Shown here: positions 34,188-46,427 of the stretch, piece by piece
Layout: every line of letters begins with the position of its first letter
Numbering within the stretch: the stretch's first letter is position 1
NCBI GenBank assembly: GCA_019391515.1
Contig: JAHXQP010000023.1
Location: 62,001 to 126,000, forward strand
Direction: 5' to 3'
From: Clostridiaceae bacterium
GTDB taxonomy: Bacteria; Bacillota; Clostridia; Tissierellales; Sporanaerobacteraceae
Length of the DNA: 64,000 nt
Notes under the pieces: model-generated
What the model was told of the DNA's origin: nothing
The model's input: only the letters and a program-made list of their open reading frames with translations
The model's database searches: none
Translations under genes and position numbers: made by a program

Positions 34188-35210
34188 CTACTCTTTTTTA
34201 TATTTTCTAATCTCCACACCAGTATAATAGTGCTTCAATATATCTTTATATTTTTTCCCTTTTTTGCCCATACCATTGGCTCCCCATTGGCTCATACCTA
34301 CTCCATGGCCATAGCCAATAGTTTCAATATCTATCATATCAGTCTTCGGATTATATATTATTTTAAAATTAGTAGAGTTGAGATTAAATATTTCTCTAAT
34401 CTCACTACCACTTACTACTTGACCATCTATCATCACTTTCTTTATTCTGCCACTTTCTGATCTTTCTACTAGTTTCACTTTTTCAGGAAGATTTTCCTTC
34501 GTAATATTCACACCAGGATATTTTTTCTTCAACTTAGATAAAAAATCATCTACTTTAAAAGTAGCGATATCTTTAAACTTTGGCGCTCCTTCTTCATAGG
34601 GACTTGATACTGATTTTAAATAAGGACTATCGTTAGAAAAGACATCTCTTACATCTTCTGTCACGCCACCACTAGTTGAATGATAAAGAGGTTCCGCAAT
34701 ATCCTTGCCATAATATATCACTTCTCCAGCAGTATCTTCCACAGCCTCTTCAATCTTAGGCCAGTACTTATTCATCCACTTTTTAGAATGAGCTTCTTCC
34801 AACTCCTTTATTGACAGAAAAGCTTGACAATGAACACCAGTACAAAGAGGGGCTTGTGGATGATCAGGATGTCCTTCACTAAATTTGTTCATTTTATGAA
34901 GGGCATAGGTCCTACTGGCCACTGCCTGAGCTTTTAGTGCTTCTATATGGAACTCTCCAGGCATTTCTGCTGCTACCACCCCTTTTACATAATCCTCTAG
35001 AGAAAGTTTCACAACTTCTTGAGTTCTGGTATCATATACCTTCATATATCCATCAAACTCTTCTTTCTTAACTTCTTTTTCTTCTTTCTTTATATCCTTT
35101 ATTTTTATTTTGTTTTCAAGAGAAATAAAATTGGAAGTCTTCACAAGTACAGTTGGAAGAATAATAGTTATTATTAAGATAAATCCTACGTATATCCATA
35201 TTTTTTTCAT
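34188..35210 (-). CDS. spoIID: Stage II sporulation protein D
   Basis: The start at 35210 (MKKIWIYVGF) with GGGGGAG upstream gives 340 residues: a membrane helix near 4-24, then the SpoIID domain (VKGVVAAEMPGEFHIEALKA, AQAVASRTYAL) and the late GYGHGVGMSQWGANGMGKKG motif ending in the DILKHYYTGVEI segment. SpoIID is a peptidoglycan glycosylase that works with SpoIIM/SpoIIP during engulfment. It follows murA and is flanked by repeat copy C. Confidence 0.96.
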   Translation of the reverse strand: MKKIWIYVGFILIITIILPTVLVKTSNFISLENKIKIKDIKKEEKEVKKEEFDGYMKVYDTRTQEVVKLSLEDYVKGVVAAEMPGEFHIEALKAQAVASRTYALHKMNKFSEGHPDHPQAPLCTGVHCQAFLSIKELEEAHSKKWMNKYWPKIEEAVEDTAGEVIYYGKDIAEPLYHSTSGGVTEDVRDVFSNDSPYLKSVSSPYEEGAPKFKDIATFKVDDFLSKLKKKYPGVNITKENLPEKVKLVERSESGRIKKVMIDGQVVSGSEIREIFNLNSTNFKIIYNPKTDMIDIETIGYGHGVGMSQWGANGMGKKGKKYKDILKHYYTGVEIRKYKKE

Positions 35211-35287
35211 CTTCTCCCCCTCTTTTATCAAATGTTTATAGTACAACCTAATTACATTCTATGCAGTGGGAAAAGATGATATGTTAA

Positions 35288-36541
35288 TTATTCTATCCTA
35301 TAAATTTTAGCTCCTAGTTTTGTCAATTTCTTTTCTATTCCATCATAACCTCTATCTATATGGTATACATGATCAATAATAGTTTGCCCATCGGCTATAA
35401 GACCAGCTAATATAAGAGCTGCTCCTGCTCTTAAATCTGTAGCCTTGACTTGTGCACCTGTCAAAGAATCAACACCTTGAACTATAGCACTTCTGCCATC
35501 AATCTTAATATCTGCACCCATTCTCTTAAGTTCATCTACATGCATAAATCTGTTTTCAAATACAGTCTCAATAATGACACTAGTACCCTTGCTTATACTC
35601 ATAAGACTCATAAATTGAGCTTGCATATCTGTAGGAAAACCTGGATAGGGCAAAGTTTTAATATCTACAGCATTTCGGCTGTCCTTACCTATAACCCTTA
35701 CCTTATCTCCATTTTCCCATATTTCACATCCTGTTTCTCTGAGCTTTGCGATAACTGGCTTGATATGGCTCGTAATAACATTTTCAACTATAATATCTCC
35801 ACCAGTAATAGCACTAGCTACCATATAAGTTCCAGCTTCAATCCTATCAGGTATAACTGAATGGTGAGCGCCACCTAGTTTTTCTACTCCATTGATCCTA
35901 ATACTACTAGTACCAGCACCCTTAATATCTGCACCTAATTTACTTAAAAAATTAGCTAAATCTACTATTTCTGGTTCCATAGCAGCATTATCAATAACGG
36001 TTTCACCTTCTGCTAAAACAGCTGCCATCATTATATTTTCTGTCGCCCCTACACTAGGAAAGTCAAGGTATATTCTGTCCCCTACTAATTTATCTCCATA
36101 AGCTGCCACATATCCATGATCTACATCAATCTCTGCCCCTAGTGCTTTAAACCCTTTAAGATGCAAATCTATAGGTCTAGTACCTATAGCACAACCTCCC
36201 GGAAGAGATGTCTTAGCTTTTCCTAGACGGGTCAAAAGAGGTCCCATCACCAAAAAAGAAGCCCTCATTTTACTCATTAACTCATAAGGTGTTTCATGTT
36301 TGTTCAAATTGGCAGAATTGATCTTTATCTTTCCACCTTCATACCTTTCTACTTCCGCTCCTAAAGAGGATAATACTTCACAAATAACATCTACATCCCT
36401 CAAACTCGGTACATCTTCTAACACAATATCTTCAGTGCCTAATAGAGAAGCCGCAAGAATTGGTAGTGCTGAATTTTTAGCCCCACTTACTCTAACCGTT
36501 CCTTTTAATGGAGGGCTCTTCTCTACCACTATTTTACTCAA
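35288..36541 (-). CDS. murA: UDP-GlcNAc 1-carboxyvinyltransferase MurA
   Basis: The 417-residue enzyme transfers enolpyruvate from PEP to UDP-GlcNAc, the first committed step of peptidoglycan synthesis. The start has SGAKNSALPILAASLL with the conserved Lys-Asn pair; the catalytic Cys lies in LPGGCAIGTRPIDLHLKG near residue 117. That Cys makes it fosfomycin-sensitive in principle. It lies between ywmB and spoIID as in Bacillus. Confidence 0.96.
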   Translation of the reverse strand: MSKIVVEKSPPLKGTVRVSGAKNSALPILAASLLGTEDIVLEDVPSLRDVDVICEVLSSLGAEVERYEGGKIKINSANLNKHETPYELMSKMRASFLVMGPLLTRLGKAKTSLPGGCAIGTRPIDLHLKGFKALGAEIDVDHGYVAAYGDKLVGDRIYLDFPSVGATENIMMAAVLAEGETVIDNAAMEPEIVDLANFLSKLGADIKGAGTSSIRINGVEKLGGAHHSVIPDRIEAGTYMVASAITGGDIIVENVITSHIKPVIAKLRETGCEIWENGDKVRVIGKDSRNAVDIKTLPYPGFPTDMQAQFMSLMSISKGTSVIIETVFENRFMHVDELKRMGADIKIDGRSAIVQGVDSLTGAQVKATDLRAGAALILAGLIADGQTIIDHVYHIDRGYDGIEKKLTKLGAKIYRIE

Positions 36542-36561
36542 ATAAATCCCCTCCTAATACT

Positions 36562-37320
36562 TTAGTAACTAATTGTAATAATTGGTGTTCCTATCCATAC
36601 ATAAGTTTTTTCTTCATACTCATTATACCTCATTGCAAGATTATAATTCATCTTTTCATTACCTGAATATATCTTCTTTTTAAATATTGGAGTATAAGCT
36701 GTAACACTTATTAAATCTCCTTCATCATAATTATCTACTATTTTTCCATTTACCCTTTTTATTGACTGCTTAATCAGTTTATCAATATCACTCCTATTCA
36801 ATTTTCCTTTAAAACCTCCTACAACGCAAGTTGTAATTTCTGGTTTAATCCCATATTGTGTAAATATAGCTTGGATATCCTTCATTATATCATTTATTTG
36901 ACTACTTTTCTCCTTTTTTATTGAATTAACAAAAATAGTAGTTTCACCCTTATTCATACCCTTATGTAAATAAGATGAAACTGCTATACTAACTGAGTCT
37001 TTAGCCCTGTTTTCTACTTTATATTGTATAAAACCTTTTTTCTCTACAACTTCTTCAATAATATTTCCTTCAATACTTAATCCTTCAACAAATTCTTTTC
37101 CTAAAGACACTACTCTTTCTTTAGTCATAAATTCATCTGAAAATTTTCCACTACAATGGATATCTAATTCTATAAACTCCGCTCCAATACTCTTTATAGA
37201 TTCCATCAATACTTCTTCCTGATAATTATAGCCTTCTAACTCTTCTTGGCTAAAACTAAAATTTGTTAAAATTAAAGATAGAATGATTCCTAAAAATATA
37301 ATATTTCTAATACCCTTCAT
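36562..37320 (-). CDS. ywmB: YwmB family protein
   Basis: The 252-residue protein begins with a hydrophobic segment (MKGIRNIIFLGIILSLILTN) that is a signal peptide or anchor. The rest matches YwmB, a TATA-box-binding-like fold protein found upstream of murA in Firmicutes. It is probably exported; its role is unknown. It lies 20 bases from murA. Confidence rests on size, N-terminus and position. Confidence 0.78.
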   Translation of the reverse strand: MKGIRNIIFLGIILSLILTNFSFSQEELEGYNYQEEVLMESIKSIGAEFIELDIHCSGKFSDEFMTKERVVSLGKEFVEGLSIEGNIIEEVVEKKGFIQYKVENRAKDSVSIAVSSYLHKGMNKGETTIFVNSIKKEKSSQINDIMKDIQAIFTQYGIKPEITTCVVGGFKGKLNRSDIDKLIKQSIKRVNGKIVDNYDEGDLISVTAYTPIFKKKIYSGNEKMNYNLAMRYNEYEEKTYVWIGTPIITISY

Positions 37321-37395
37321 ATTAAACCCTCCCTATATAATAGGAGGAAAAGGTACATATGTAAAAATGTAAAGGGGGACAAAACATTTTCACAT

Positions 37396-37450
37396 TAAAA
37401 AAGCACCCTTTCCTCATGGTATGAGTATTGCCATGATAGGGTGCTTTTTA
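37396..37450. terminator. Bidirectional terminator atpC/ywmB side
   Basis: Arms AAAAAGCACCCT and AGGGTGCTTTTT with an inner CATGG/CCATG pairing, ending 8 bases before the atpC stop. It is the terminator of the ATP-synthase operon; T-rich tails occur on both sides. Confidence 0.88.
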
Positions 37451-37457
37451 TACATTA

Positions 37458-37886
37458 TTACTTAATATTTTTTGTTCCGTCTATATTTTTCGTCTCTGCC
37501 ACATCAAGCCTATTTAATGCTCTTCTTAATGCTAATTCAGACCTTTTTATATCTATTCCACTTTGTCTTTCTTTGAGCCTTTTTTCTGCTCTTTCCTTAG
37601 CTTCTTTAGCCCTTTCTATATCTATTTCATCAGGCCATTCCCCTGCATCTGATATTATTGTAGTACCCTCTTTTGAAACTTTAATATATCCGTTACAAAG
37701 AGCCGCCACTCTTTCTTTTCCATCAATCATTATTCTTACTTTACAAATTTTAAGTGGAGTAACCAATGGAGCTCTATTTTTAAGTACCGCTAAATCCCCA
37801 TCTATTCCTCTCACTATAACAGACTCTACTTCGCCAGAGAAAAACTTTCTATCAGGAGTTACAATTTCAAGAGGAAAAGTAGCCAT
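37458..37886 (-). CDS. atpC: F-ATPase epsilon subunit
   Basis: The 142-residue protein has the N-terminal beta domain (FPLEIVTPDRKFFSGEVESV then VRGIDGDLAVLKNRAPLVTP) and the helical C-terminal hairpin. It is part of the rotor stalk and controls ATP hydrolysis. It is the last gene of the operon, following atpD by one base, and ends at the terminator at 37396-37450. Confidence 0.96.
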   Translation of the reverse strand: MATFPLEIVTPDRKFFSGEVESVIVRGIDGDLAVLKNRAPLVTPLKICKVRIMIDGKERVAALCNGYIKVSKEGTTIISDAGEWPDEIDIERAKEAKERAEKRLKERQSGIDIKRSELALRRALNRLDVAETKNIDGTKNIK

Positions 37887-37887
37887 A

Positions 37888-39303
<1,416 letters not shown>

Positions 39304-40170
39304 CTATTTTAGAGCTTCTGCCCCTGCTACAATTTCAGATATCTCACTAGTTATAGCAGCCTGACGAGCCCTATTGTAGCTAAGAGTTAATTCATCTATC
39401 ATTTCTTCTGCATTATCTGTTGCTGATTGCATAGCTGTTCTTCTAGAACCTTGCTCACTACAAGAAGATTCTATTAAGGCACCATAGATAGTACTCTCAA
39501 TATATTTAGGAATTAAATAATCAAGTACTTCTTCAGGTGAAGGCTCATATTCTATAACAGAAGTTTTTTCTTTTTTGTCGCCATTTACACCTTCATTAGG
39601 TAGGAGTTTGATTATCTTATTTTCTTGAGAAAGGGTAGTTATAAACTCTGTATAAACAAGTTTTACTTCATCTACTTCCCTATTTTCATATTTCTCCATA
39701 GCCGATTGTCCAATTTGTACTGCATCACTAAAAGCTGGTGCTTCCGTTATATCTAAAAATTCACCTACTACATTGTAGCCTCTACTTTTGAAATAATCTT
39801 TTCCTTTACGACCTATAATGATTAGGTCAACTTCATCTTTTCTAGACTTTATTTCACTTTCTACAGCTCTTATAACATTGGAATTATATCCTCCCGCCAA
39901 ACCTCCATCAGCAGTAATAACAATATATAGGGATCTTTTAATTTCCCTAACTTCTAAAAAAGGATGTCTCATATTTCCTGTAGCAGAAAGTACTTCTTGG
40001 ATACTTTCTCGAACAGTATTGAAATAAGGCCTTGTTTTCTCTAGTTTTTCCCTTGCCTTTCGTAGTTTCGCAGAAGATACCAATTCCATTGCTTTAGTTA
40101 TTTGTTTTGTATTAGTAATTCCTCTAATACGTCTCTTAATGTCTCTTGTTGATTCAGCCAAATATTTCAC
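39304..40170 (-). CDS. atpG: F-ATPase gamma subunit
   Basis: The 288-residue rotor shaft has the conserved N-terminal helix (RDIKRRIRGITNTKQITKAM) and C-terminal helix (NAEEMIDELTLSYNRARQAA then ITSEISEIVAGAEAL). It transmits rotation between the c-ring and the alpha/beta head. It lies between atpA and atpD as usual. Confidence 0.97.
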   Translation of the reverse strand: MKYLAESTRDIKRRIRGITNTKQITKAMELVSSAKLRKAREKLEKTRPYFNTVRESIQEVLSATGNMRHPFLEVREIKRSLYIVITADGGLAGGYNSNVIRAVESEIKSRKDEVDLIIIGRKGKDYFKSRGYNVVGEFLDITEAPAFSDAVQIGQSAMEKYENREVDEVKLVYTEFITTLSQENKIIKLLPNEGVNGDKKEKTSVIEYEPSPEEVLDYLIPKYIESTIYGALIESSCSEQGSRRTAMQSATDNAEEMIDELTLSYNRARQAAITSEISEIVAGAEALK

Positions 40171-40184
40171 CCCCTAATAGGGAA

Positions 40185-41711
<1,527 letters not shown>

Positions 41712-42254
41712 TTATACTTTCATGCTCTTTAAATTCTTTTCAATAGATTCTAGCTGTCCTTTCACTGTTCCATCTATTATTTTATTTTCAACCTTAAGCA
41801 TTACTCCTCCGACTACTTCTTTATCTACTATGTTTTTTAGCACTATATTTTTTCCTAGTTTATTTGAAAGTATAATTTTTAATTTGTCTTCAGCTTTTCT
41901 ATCCATTGGAACAGCAGTTACCGCTGTTGCTTCTAGTATGTTTTTCTCTTCATTATATAGATAATGATAATAACTATCTATCTCCCTTATATATCTTTCC
42001 CTCCTCTTATCAATAATTACATATAAGAAGTTCAATATTTCTTGAGAAAGATTATTGCCAAATAGACTATTTATTAAATCTTTTTTCTCATCCTTAGTAA
42101 TCTTTGGATGGGTAAGAACCATTTCAAAATCAGGCTCTTTTTCAAGAACCTTAGATACAAAAGATATTTCATTTTTAAACTCTTCAATTTTATCCAACTC
42201 TAAGCCAGTTTCAAAGAGAGCCAAAGCATAGCGTTTGCTTACTAGTTTTGCCAT
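41712..42254 (-). CDS. atpH: F-ATPase delta subunit
   Basis: The 180-residue stator protein has the N-terminal helical domain (LVSKRYALALFETGLELDKI) and the C-terminal GKNIVLKNIVDKEVVGGVML with IDGTVKGQLESIEKNL. It overlaps the end of atpF by 13 bases, suggesting translational coupling. Confidence 0.95.
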   Translation of the reverse strand: MAKLVSKRYALALFETGLELDKIEEFKNEISFVSKVLEKEPDFEMVLTHPKITKDEKKDLINSLFGNNLSQEILNFLYVIIDKRRERYIREIDSYYHYLYNEEKNILEATAVTAVPMDRKAEDKLKIILSNKLGKNIVLKNIVDKEVVGGVMLKVENKIIDGTVKGQLESIEKNLKSMKV

Positions 42255-42754
42255 TTATCTGTCCCTACCTCATCTATAAACTTGTTAATTAAATCTTGCT
42301 GTAAGCTTATATCTAGTTCTTCATCAATAACTTTAGAAGCTATAAGAAGGGCCATATCTCCTGCCTGCAACTTTATTTCGTCTAAAGCTTTTTCTTTTTC
42401 TCTCTCTATTTCCTTTCTTGCTCTATCTACAATGCCATTAGCTTCAACTTTTGCTTCATCTATTATATCTTCTTTTATTTCTTCTCCTCGCTTACGTGCA
42501 GATTCAATTATCTCCTGACCTTCAGCTTTCGCTTCACTTATTTTAGCTTCGTATTCACTTTTAAGCTCTGTTGCTTCTTCTTTTAAAGCTTTGGCACCAT
42601 CTATATCACTTTGAATCCTATTTTCTCTTTCTTTCATATAATTTGAAACAGGTTCATGTAAAAAATGTTTTAGTATAAAGAACAATATTACTGTAGCTAC
42701 AAGTTGTAATATCATTGAAGACGATATTGGTAAAACCCTAATATCAAAATCCAT
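42242..42754 (-). CDS. atpF: F-ATPase b subunit
   Basis: The 170-residue peripheral stalk subunit has one N-terminal membrane helix (SMILQLVATVILFFILKHFL) and a long, highly charged coiled coil rich in Glu, Lys and Ala. It anchors the delta subunit and the F1 head to the membrane. Its end overlaps the atpH start. Confidence 0.96.
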   Translation of the reverse strand: MDFDIRVLPISSSMILQLVATVILFFILKHFLHEPVSNYMKERENRIQSDIDGAKALKEEATELKSEYEAKISEAKAEGQEIIESARKRGEEIKEDIIDEAKVEANGIVDRARKEIEREKEKALDEIKLQAGDMALLIASKVIDEELDISLQQDLINKFIDEVGTDKWQN

Positions 42755-42810
42755 AAACTGAACCTCCCTTTATCGGGTATATTCTAAGAGATGGGCATAC
42801 CCATCTCAAA

Positions 42811-43110
<300 letters not shown>

Positions 43111-43128
43111 TTAAAAATTTTAAAAAAC

Positions 43129-43800
43129 TTAATCCATAGCTCCTCCAACAAATATCATAGTAAGCATGGCAAATATAAAGGTTTGAAGTACACCAGAGAA
43201 CACATCAAAATAAGCGTGTAACACAGGTGTAAAAATTGGAGCAAAATATCCTAATGCACTATATAAAAGCCCCATTATAATAACTCCACTTAAAACATTT
43301 CCAAATAAACGGAATGATAGAGATATTGGATTTGCCAATTCTCCAAGTATATTCAATGGAGTAAGAAATGCCATAGGCTCAGTAAAATTCTTAAAATATC
43401 CTAAGAAACCTGAAGTTTTAAAACTATAATACTGAGTCAAAAAGAAAGTCATTAAAGCCAATGTAAATGTCACACTATAATCAGACGTTGGAGGGGTAAA
43501 TCCTATAAGCCCAAATAAATTAGCTAATAAAAGAAACATAACCAATGTTAAAATATAAGGTGCAAAAAACATCTTATTTGGTCCCATAGTACTCTTTACT
43601 AATCCATCTACAAATTCCACTAAAACTTCTACTACATTTAAAAATCTTGAAGGCTTTTCACCAGCTTCTGCCTTTTTAATTTTATTATTAACTATTAAGG
43701 CAAATATGGTTAAAATTATTAATATTATCCAAGTGTTTACTATGGTATCGGGTATTAAAATATCCTTCCCAAATAACTTCATAGCTATTTCTATTTTCAA
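43129..43800 (-). CDS. atpB: F-ATPase a subunit
   Basis: The 223-residue membrane subunit has about five helices, including the essential Arg in SLSFRLFGNVLSGVIIMG near residue 165. It forms the ion half-channels facing the c-ring. It lies 39 bases before atpE and behind atpI. Length is typical for short clostridial a subunits. Confidence 0.96.
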   Translation of the reverse strand: MKIEIAMKLFGKDILIPDTIVNTWIILIILTIFALIVNNKIKKAEAGEKPSRFLNVVEVLVEFVDGLVKSTMGPNKMFFAPYILTLVMFLLLANLFGLIGFTPPTSDYSVTFTLALMTFFLTQYYSFKTSGFLGYFKNFTEPMAFLTPLNILGELANPISLSFRLFGNVLSGVIIMGLLYSALGYFAPIFTPVLHAYFDVFSGVLQTFIFAMLTMIFVGGAMD

Positions 43801-43842
43801 TTTTCTCCCTCCCTTCTTTAGGCCTAGTTATCTTAACTTTTT

Positions 43843-44220
43843 CTATGCTTTCCTTTTAATACTATCATAAATTGCGCTGGAAAGTATAACCACTTTTATA
43901 ATGAAAAGCCCTAAAGCTGTAGTAACAAAACTTAAGTATTCAGCTAATGCTGCAATAGTCAAAACTATAAAATAAATAAAATATCTAAGAAAATAATTTC
44001 CTACTGAATATCCGTAGGCCCTTTTAGGATCCATTTTGACTGCTTTCTCTATAGAAAGTCCCATCAAGATAAAAGTCAATATACTTATACTCGAACCAAA
44101 AATCATTCCTAATGCATAAGGTTTTCTTTCTTTTATTGTTATAAACAATATTCCTACTATTACTAAACTAAGGGCTATTGCCCTTTTTATTATCGTCCTT
44201 ATCTTTTCGTCTTGAAGCAC
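43843..44220 (-). CDS. atpI: ATP synthase subunit I
   Basis: I chose GTG 44220 (MLQDEKIRTIIKR) because AAGGAAG is spaced eight bases ahead; a longer start at 44256 would overlap atpZ more deeply. The 125-residue protein has four membrane helices and helps assemble the c-ring. The gene overlaps atpZ, as expected in clostridia. Confidence 0.82.
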   Translation of the reverse strand: MLQDEKIRTIIKRAIALSLVIVGILFITIKERKPYALGMIFGSSISILTFILMGLSIEKAVKMDPKRAYGYSVGNYFLRYFIYFIVLTIAALAEYLSFVTTALGLFIIKVVILSSAIYDSIKRKA

Positions 44221-44446
44221 TAATTTCACTTCCTTTTCTGGTCTTCCTATTGCCAAATTTAAATAAATTCATAAACCCAGCCAAAGCTCCAAATATAATA
44301 AAAACAATAGTAAAGACCATTTCAGTGTTCAACTTTTCATCTATTATATTTCCTAGATAAACACCTAATAAAATAGGTGTAATTATAGAAAGGCCTATTT
44401 GAGTTATTAATGCAATTCCTTCTCCAATTGTCTTCTTATTTTTCAA
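44168..44446 (-). CDS. atpZ: AtpZ/AtpI-type membrane protein
   Basis: The TTG start at 44446 (MKNKKTIGEGIALI) has GGAGTG upstream; GTG 44455 is the alternative. The 92-residue protein has two helices (IALITQIGLSIITPILLGVY and MVFTIVFIIFGALAGFMNLF) and a basic C-terminus. AtpZ and AtpI pair to aid cation handling or c-ring assembly. It heads the ATP-synthase operon. Confidence 0.82.
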   Translation of the reverse strand: MKNKKTIGEGIALITQIGLSIITPILLGVYLGNIIDEKLNTEMVFTIVFIIFGALAGFMNLFKFGNRKTRKGSEISASRRKDKDDNKKGNSP

Positions 44447-44664
44447 TACAAACACTCCATTTTATATGTATACCCAAAAACTTTGAAGTTTTATAAACAA
44501 TTTTTAAATGAAAACATTGCCACAATATTTTATATATATAAAATATATAATATCTGAAAATTTTTTTCAAATTATTTTTTTAAAATTTTCATTTAAAACA
44601 GTGTTTAACCAATAAAAATGTGTTCTATTTTCATATATGTATCATCGGCATAATGATACATGTT
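44447..44664. other. ATP synthase operon leader and promoter region
   Basis: About 220 very AT-rich bases without a gene. The minus-strand ATP-synthase promoter must lie here, but I cannot single out one. At 44637-44661 is a perfect 9-bp inverted repeat (ATGTATCAT) with a 7-base loop, just downstream of the sigma-54 activator gene. It lacks a U-tract. Confidence 0.5.
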
Positions 44665-46266
44665 TTATAGTGATACACCATATTTTTTAAGTTTTCTATA
44701 TAAAGTGCTCCTAGAAATCCCTAATATCTCTGCTGTTCTTTTCTTGTTTCCACTATTTTCCTCCAAAAGCTCTAATATATGTTTTATCTCCATATCTTCC
44801 AATGATTTTTTATCTACTTTCTTTTCACTTACAGGCACAACTATTTCCGTCTTTTCTATTATATTCTCTGGTAAATGCACAGGAAGTATTTCTCCTTCAA
44901 AGCATAAATTTACGGCCCTAAATATTGCATTTTCAAGTTCCCTTACATTTCCTGGCCAATCATAGTTTATAAGCACATCTAAAGCATCATTACTTATAGT
45001 TATTCCTTTCTTATCTAATTTCGTAGCTGCCTTTTCTAAAAAACAATCTATAAGTTTTATTATATCCTCTTTTCTATATCTTAAAGGGGGAATTTCCAAT
45101 GAAAACATATTTAATCTATAGAATAAATCCTCCCTAAAATTTTTCTTCTTAACCTCTTCTTCTAGATTCCTATTAGTAGCTGCTATAACCCTTATATCTA
45201 CTTCTATAGGCTCATTTCCTCCTACCCTAGTAAAAGTACCACTTTGTAAAACCCTTAAAAGCTTAGCTTGAATATCTATAGGCATTTCTCCAATCTCATC
45301 TAAGAAAATAGTACCTCCATTAGCCAATTCAAATTTTCCTAATTTACCTCCTTTTTTAGCCCCTGTAAAAGCTCCTTCAGCATAACCAAACAGCTCAGAT
45401 TCCACTAACTCCTTTGGAATGGTAGAACAATCAAGTATTACAAAAGGTTTTGAAGCTTTTGAACTATTGTTGTGAATAGCATGAGCAAATAACTCCTTTC
45501 CAGTCCCACTTTCTCCTTGAATAAGGACTGTCATATCTGTATTTGAACCAGTCTTTGCTATCTTAATAGTTTTAGCCATTTTTTCACTTTTATGAATTAT
45601 ATCATCAAAAGTAAATCTTGCGCTATATCCAGACATATTATTTATAAACTTAGTAGCTGTATTTATCTCTTTTATTTTATCCAATGCTCCGACTACTTTT
45701 CCATCTCCATCTACAATAGGTAAAATAGTCTTTAATAGCCTTCTTTTCTTCCCTTCTTTGGTCTTTACATATATCTCCTTATTAAACACTGGTGAGCCAT
45801 TTTTTAGTACTTCAACTACTTTCAGTTTTGTAGAATAAAAATCTTGAAGAGGCCTTTTAGTTATCTCATTTTTAGGAACCTCTATAAATTCTAATGCCTT
45901 TTCATTAAAATATTTTACATATCCATTATTATCAAATATCAAAATTGCATCAGGAACAGTCTCAGCTATTTTAAAGTTAAAAGTATTTAAATCATCTATT
46001 TTAGATATAAGACAGATATTTTTAATCTTTTCTTTAACCAAATGGACCACTATATTTGAAACAGACTCTAAGCTATCTTTATATATATTGCTATCTATAT
46101 ATATAATCGTCTTATATCCACTTATAATGTATTCTTTTGTAAAAGGTTTATTCAATTCTTCTTCTATATCTAATAAAATATTGTCATTAGAATCATAGAT
46201 TTCTATCGCTACTCCTTCAATATTTACCTCATCTCTAAGATTCGCAATCCAGTTTTTCTTAACCAT
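44665..46266 (-). CDS. Sigma-54-dependent activator, PAS and Fis HTH
   Basis: The start at 46266 (MVKKNWIANLRDEV) has GGAGG upstream and gives 533 residues. A N-terminal sensory part and a PAS domain (DAILIFDNNGYVKYFNEKAL) precede the AAA+ domain with Walker A GESGTGKELFAHAIH, the GAFTGAKKGGKLGKFELANG loop that contacts sigma-54, and VRELENAIFRAV. A Fis-type HTH ends it (KKRTAEILGISRSTLYRKLK). It is downstream of the atoE gene and probably activates the ato-like genes from the sigma-54 promoter at 50718-50733. Confidence 0.93.
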   Translation of the reverse strand: MVKKNWIANLRDEVNIEGVAIEIYDSNDNILLDIEEELNKPFTKEYIISGYKTIIYIDSNIYKDSLESVSNIVVHLVKEKIKNICLISKIDDLNTFNFKIAETVPDAILIFDNNGYVKYFNEKALEFIEVPKNEITKRPLQDFYSTKLKVVEVLKNGSPVFNKEIYVKTKEGKKRRLLKTILPIVDGDGKVVGALDKIKEINTATKFINNMSGYSARFTFDDIIHKSEKMAKTIKIAKTGSNTDMTVLIQGESGTGKELFAHAIHNNSSKASKPFVILDCSTIPKELVESELFGYAEGAFTGAKKGGKLGKFELANGGTIFLDEIGEMPIDIQAKLLRVLQSGTFTRVGGNEPIEVDIRVIAATNRNLEEEVKKKNFREDLFYRLNMFSLEIPPLRYRKEDIIKLIDCFLEKAATKLDKKGITISNDALDVLINYDWPGNVRELENAIFRAVNLCFEGEILPVHLPENIIEKTEIVVPVSEKKVDKKSLEDMEIKHILELLEENSGNKKRTAEILGISRSTLYRKLKKYGVSL

Positions 46267-46390
46267 GTTTAAAACCTCCAAATAGATTCCAGTTTATAAA
46301 CCTACTTGTATCTTATTATAAACCATAGAAGCCTCTATGCCTAATATAGTTAAGAAGTTATCAATATATAGTTAAAAATATATCGTGTTA

Positions 46391-46426
46391 AGCAAAAAGA
46401 CGACTCTTTTGAGTCGTCTTTTTGCT
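46391..46426 (-). terminator. atoE terminator
   Basis: Sixteen-base perfect arms (AGCAAAAAGACGACTC type) with loop TTTT sit just past the atoE stop codon; the stem itself carries the T-run. Confidence 0.9.
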
Positions 46427-46427
46427 A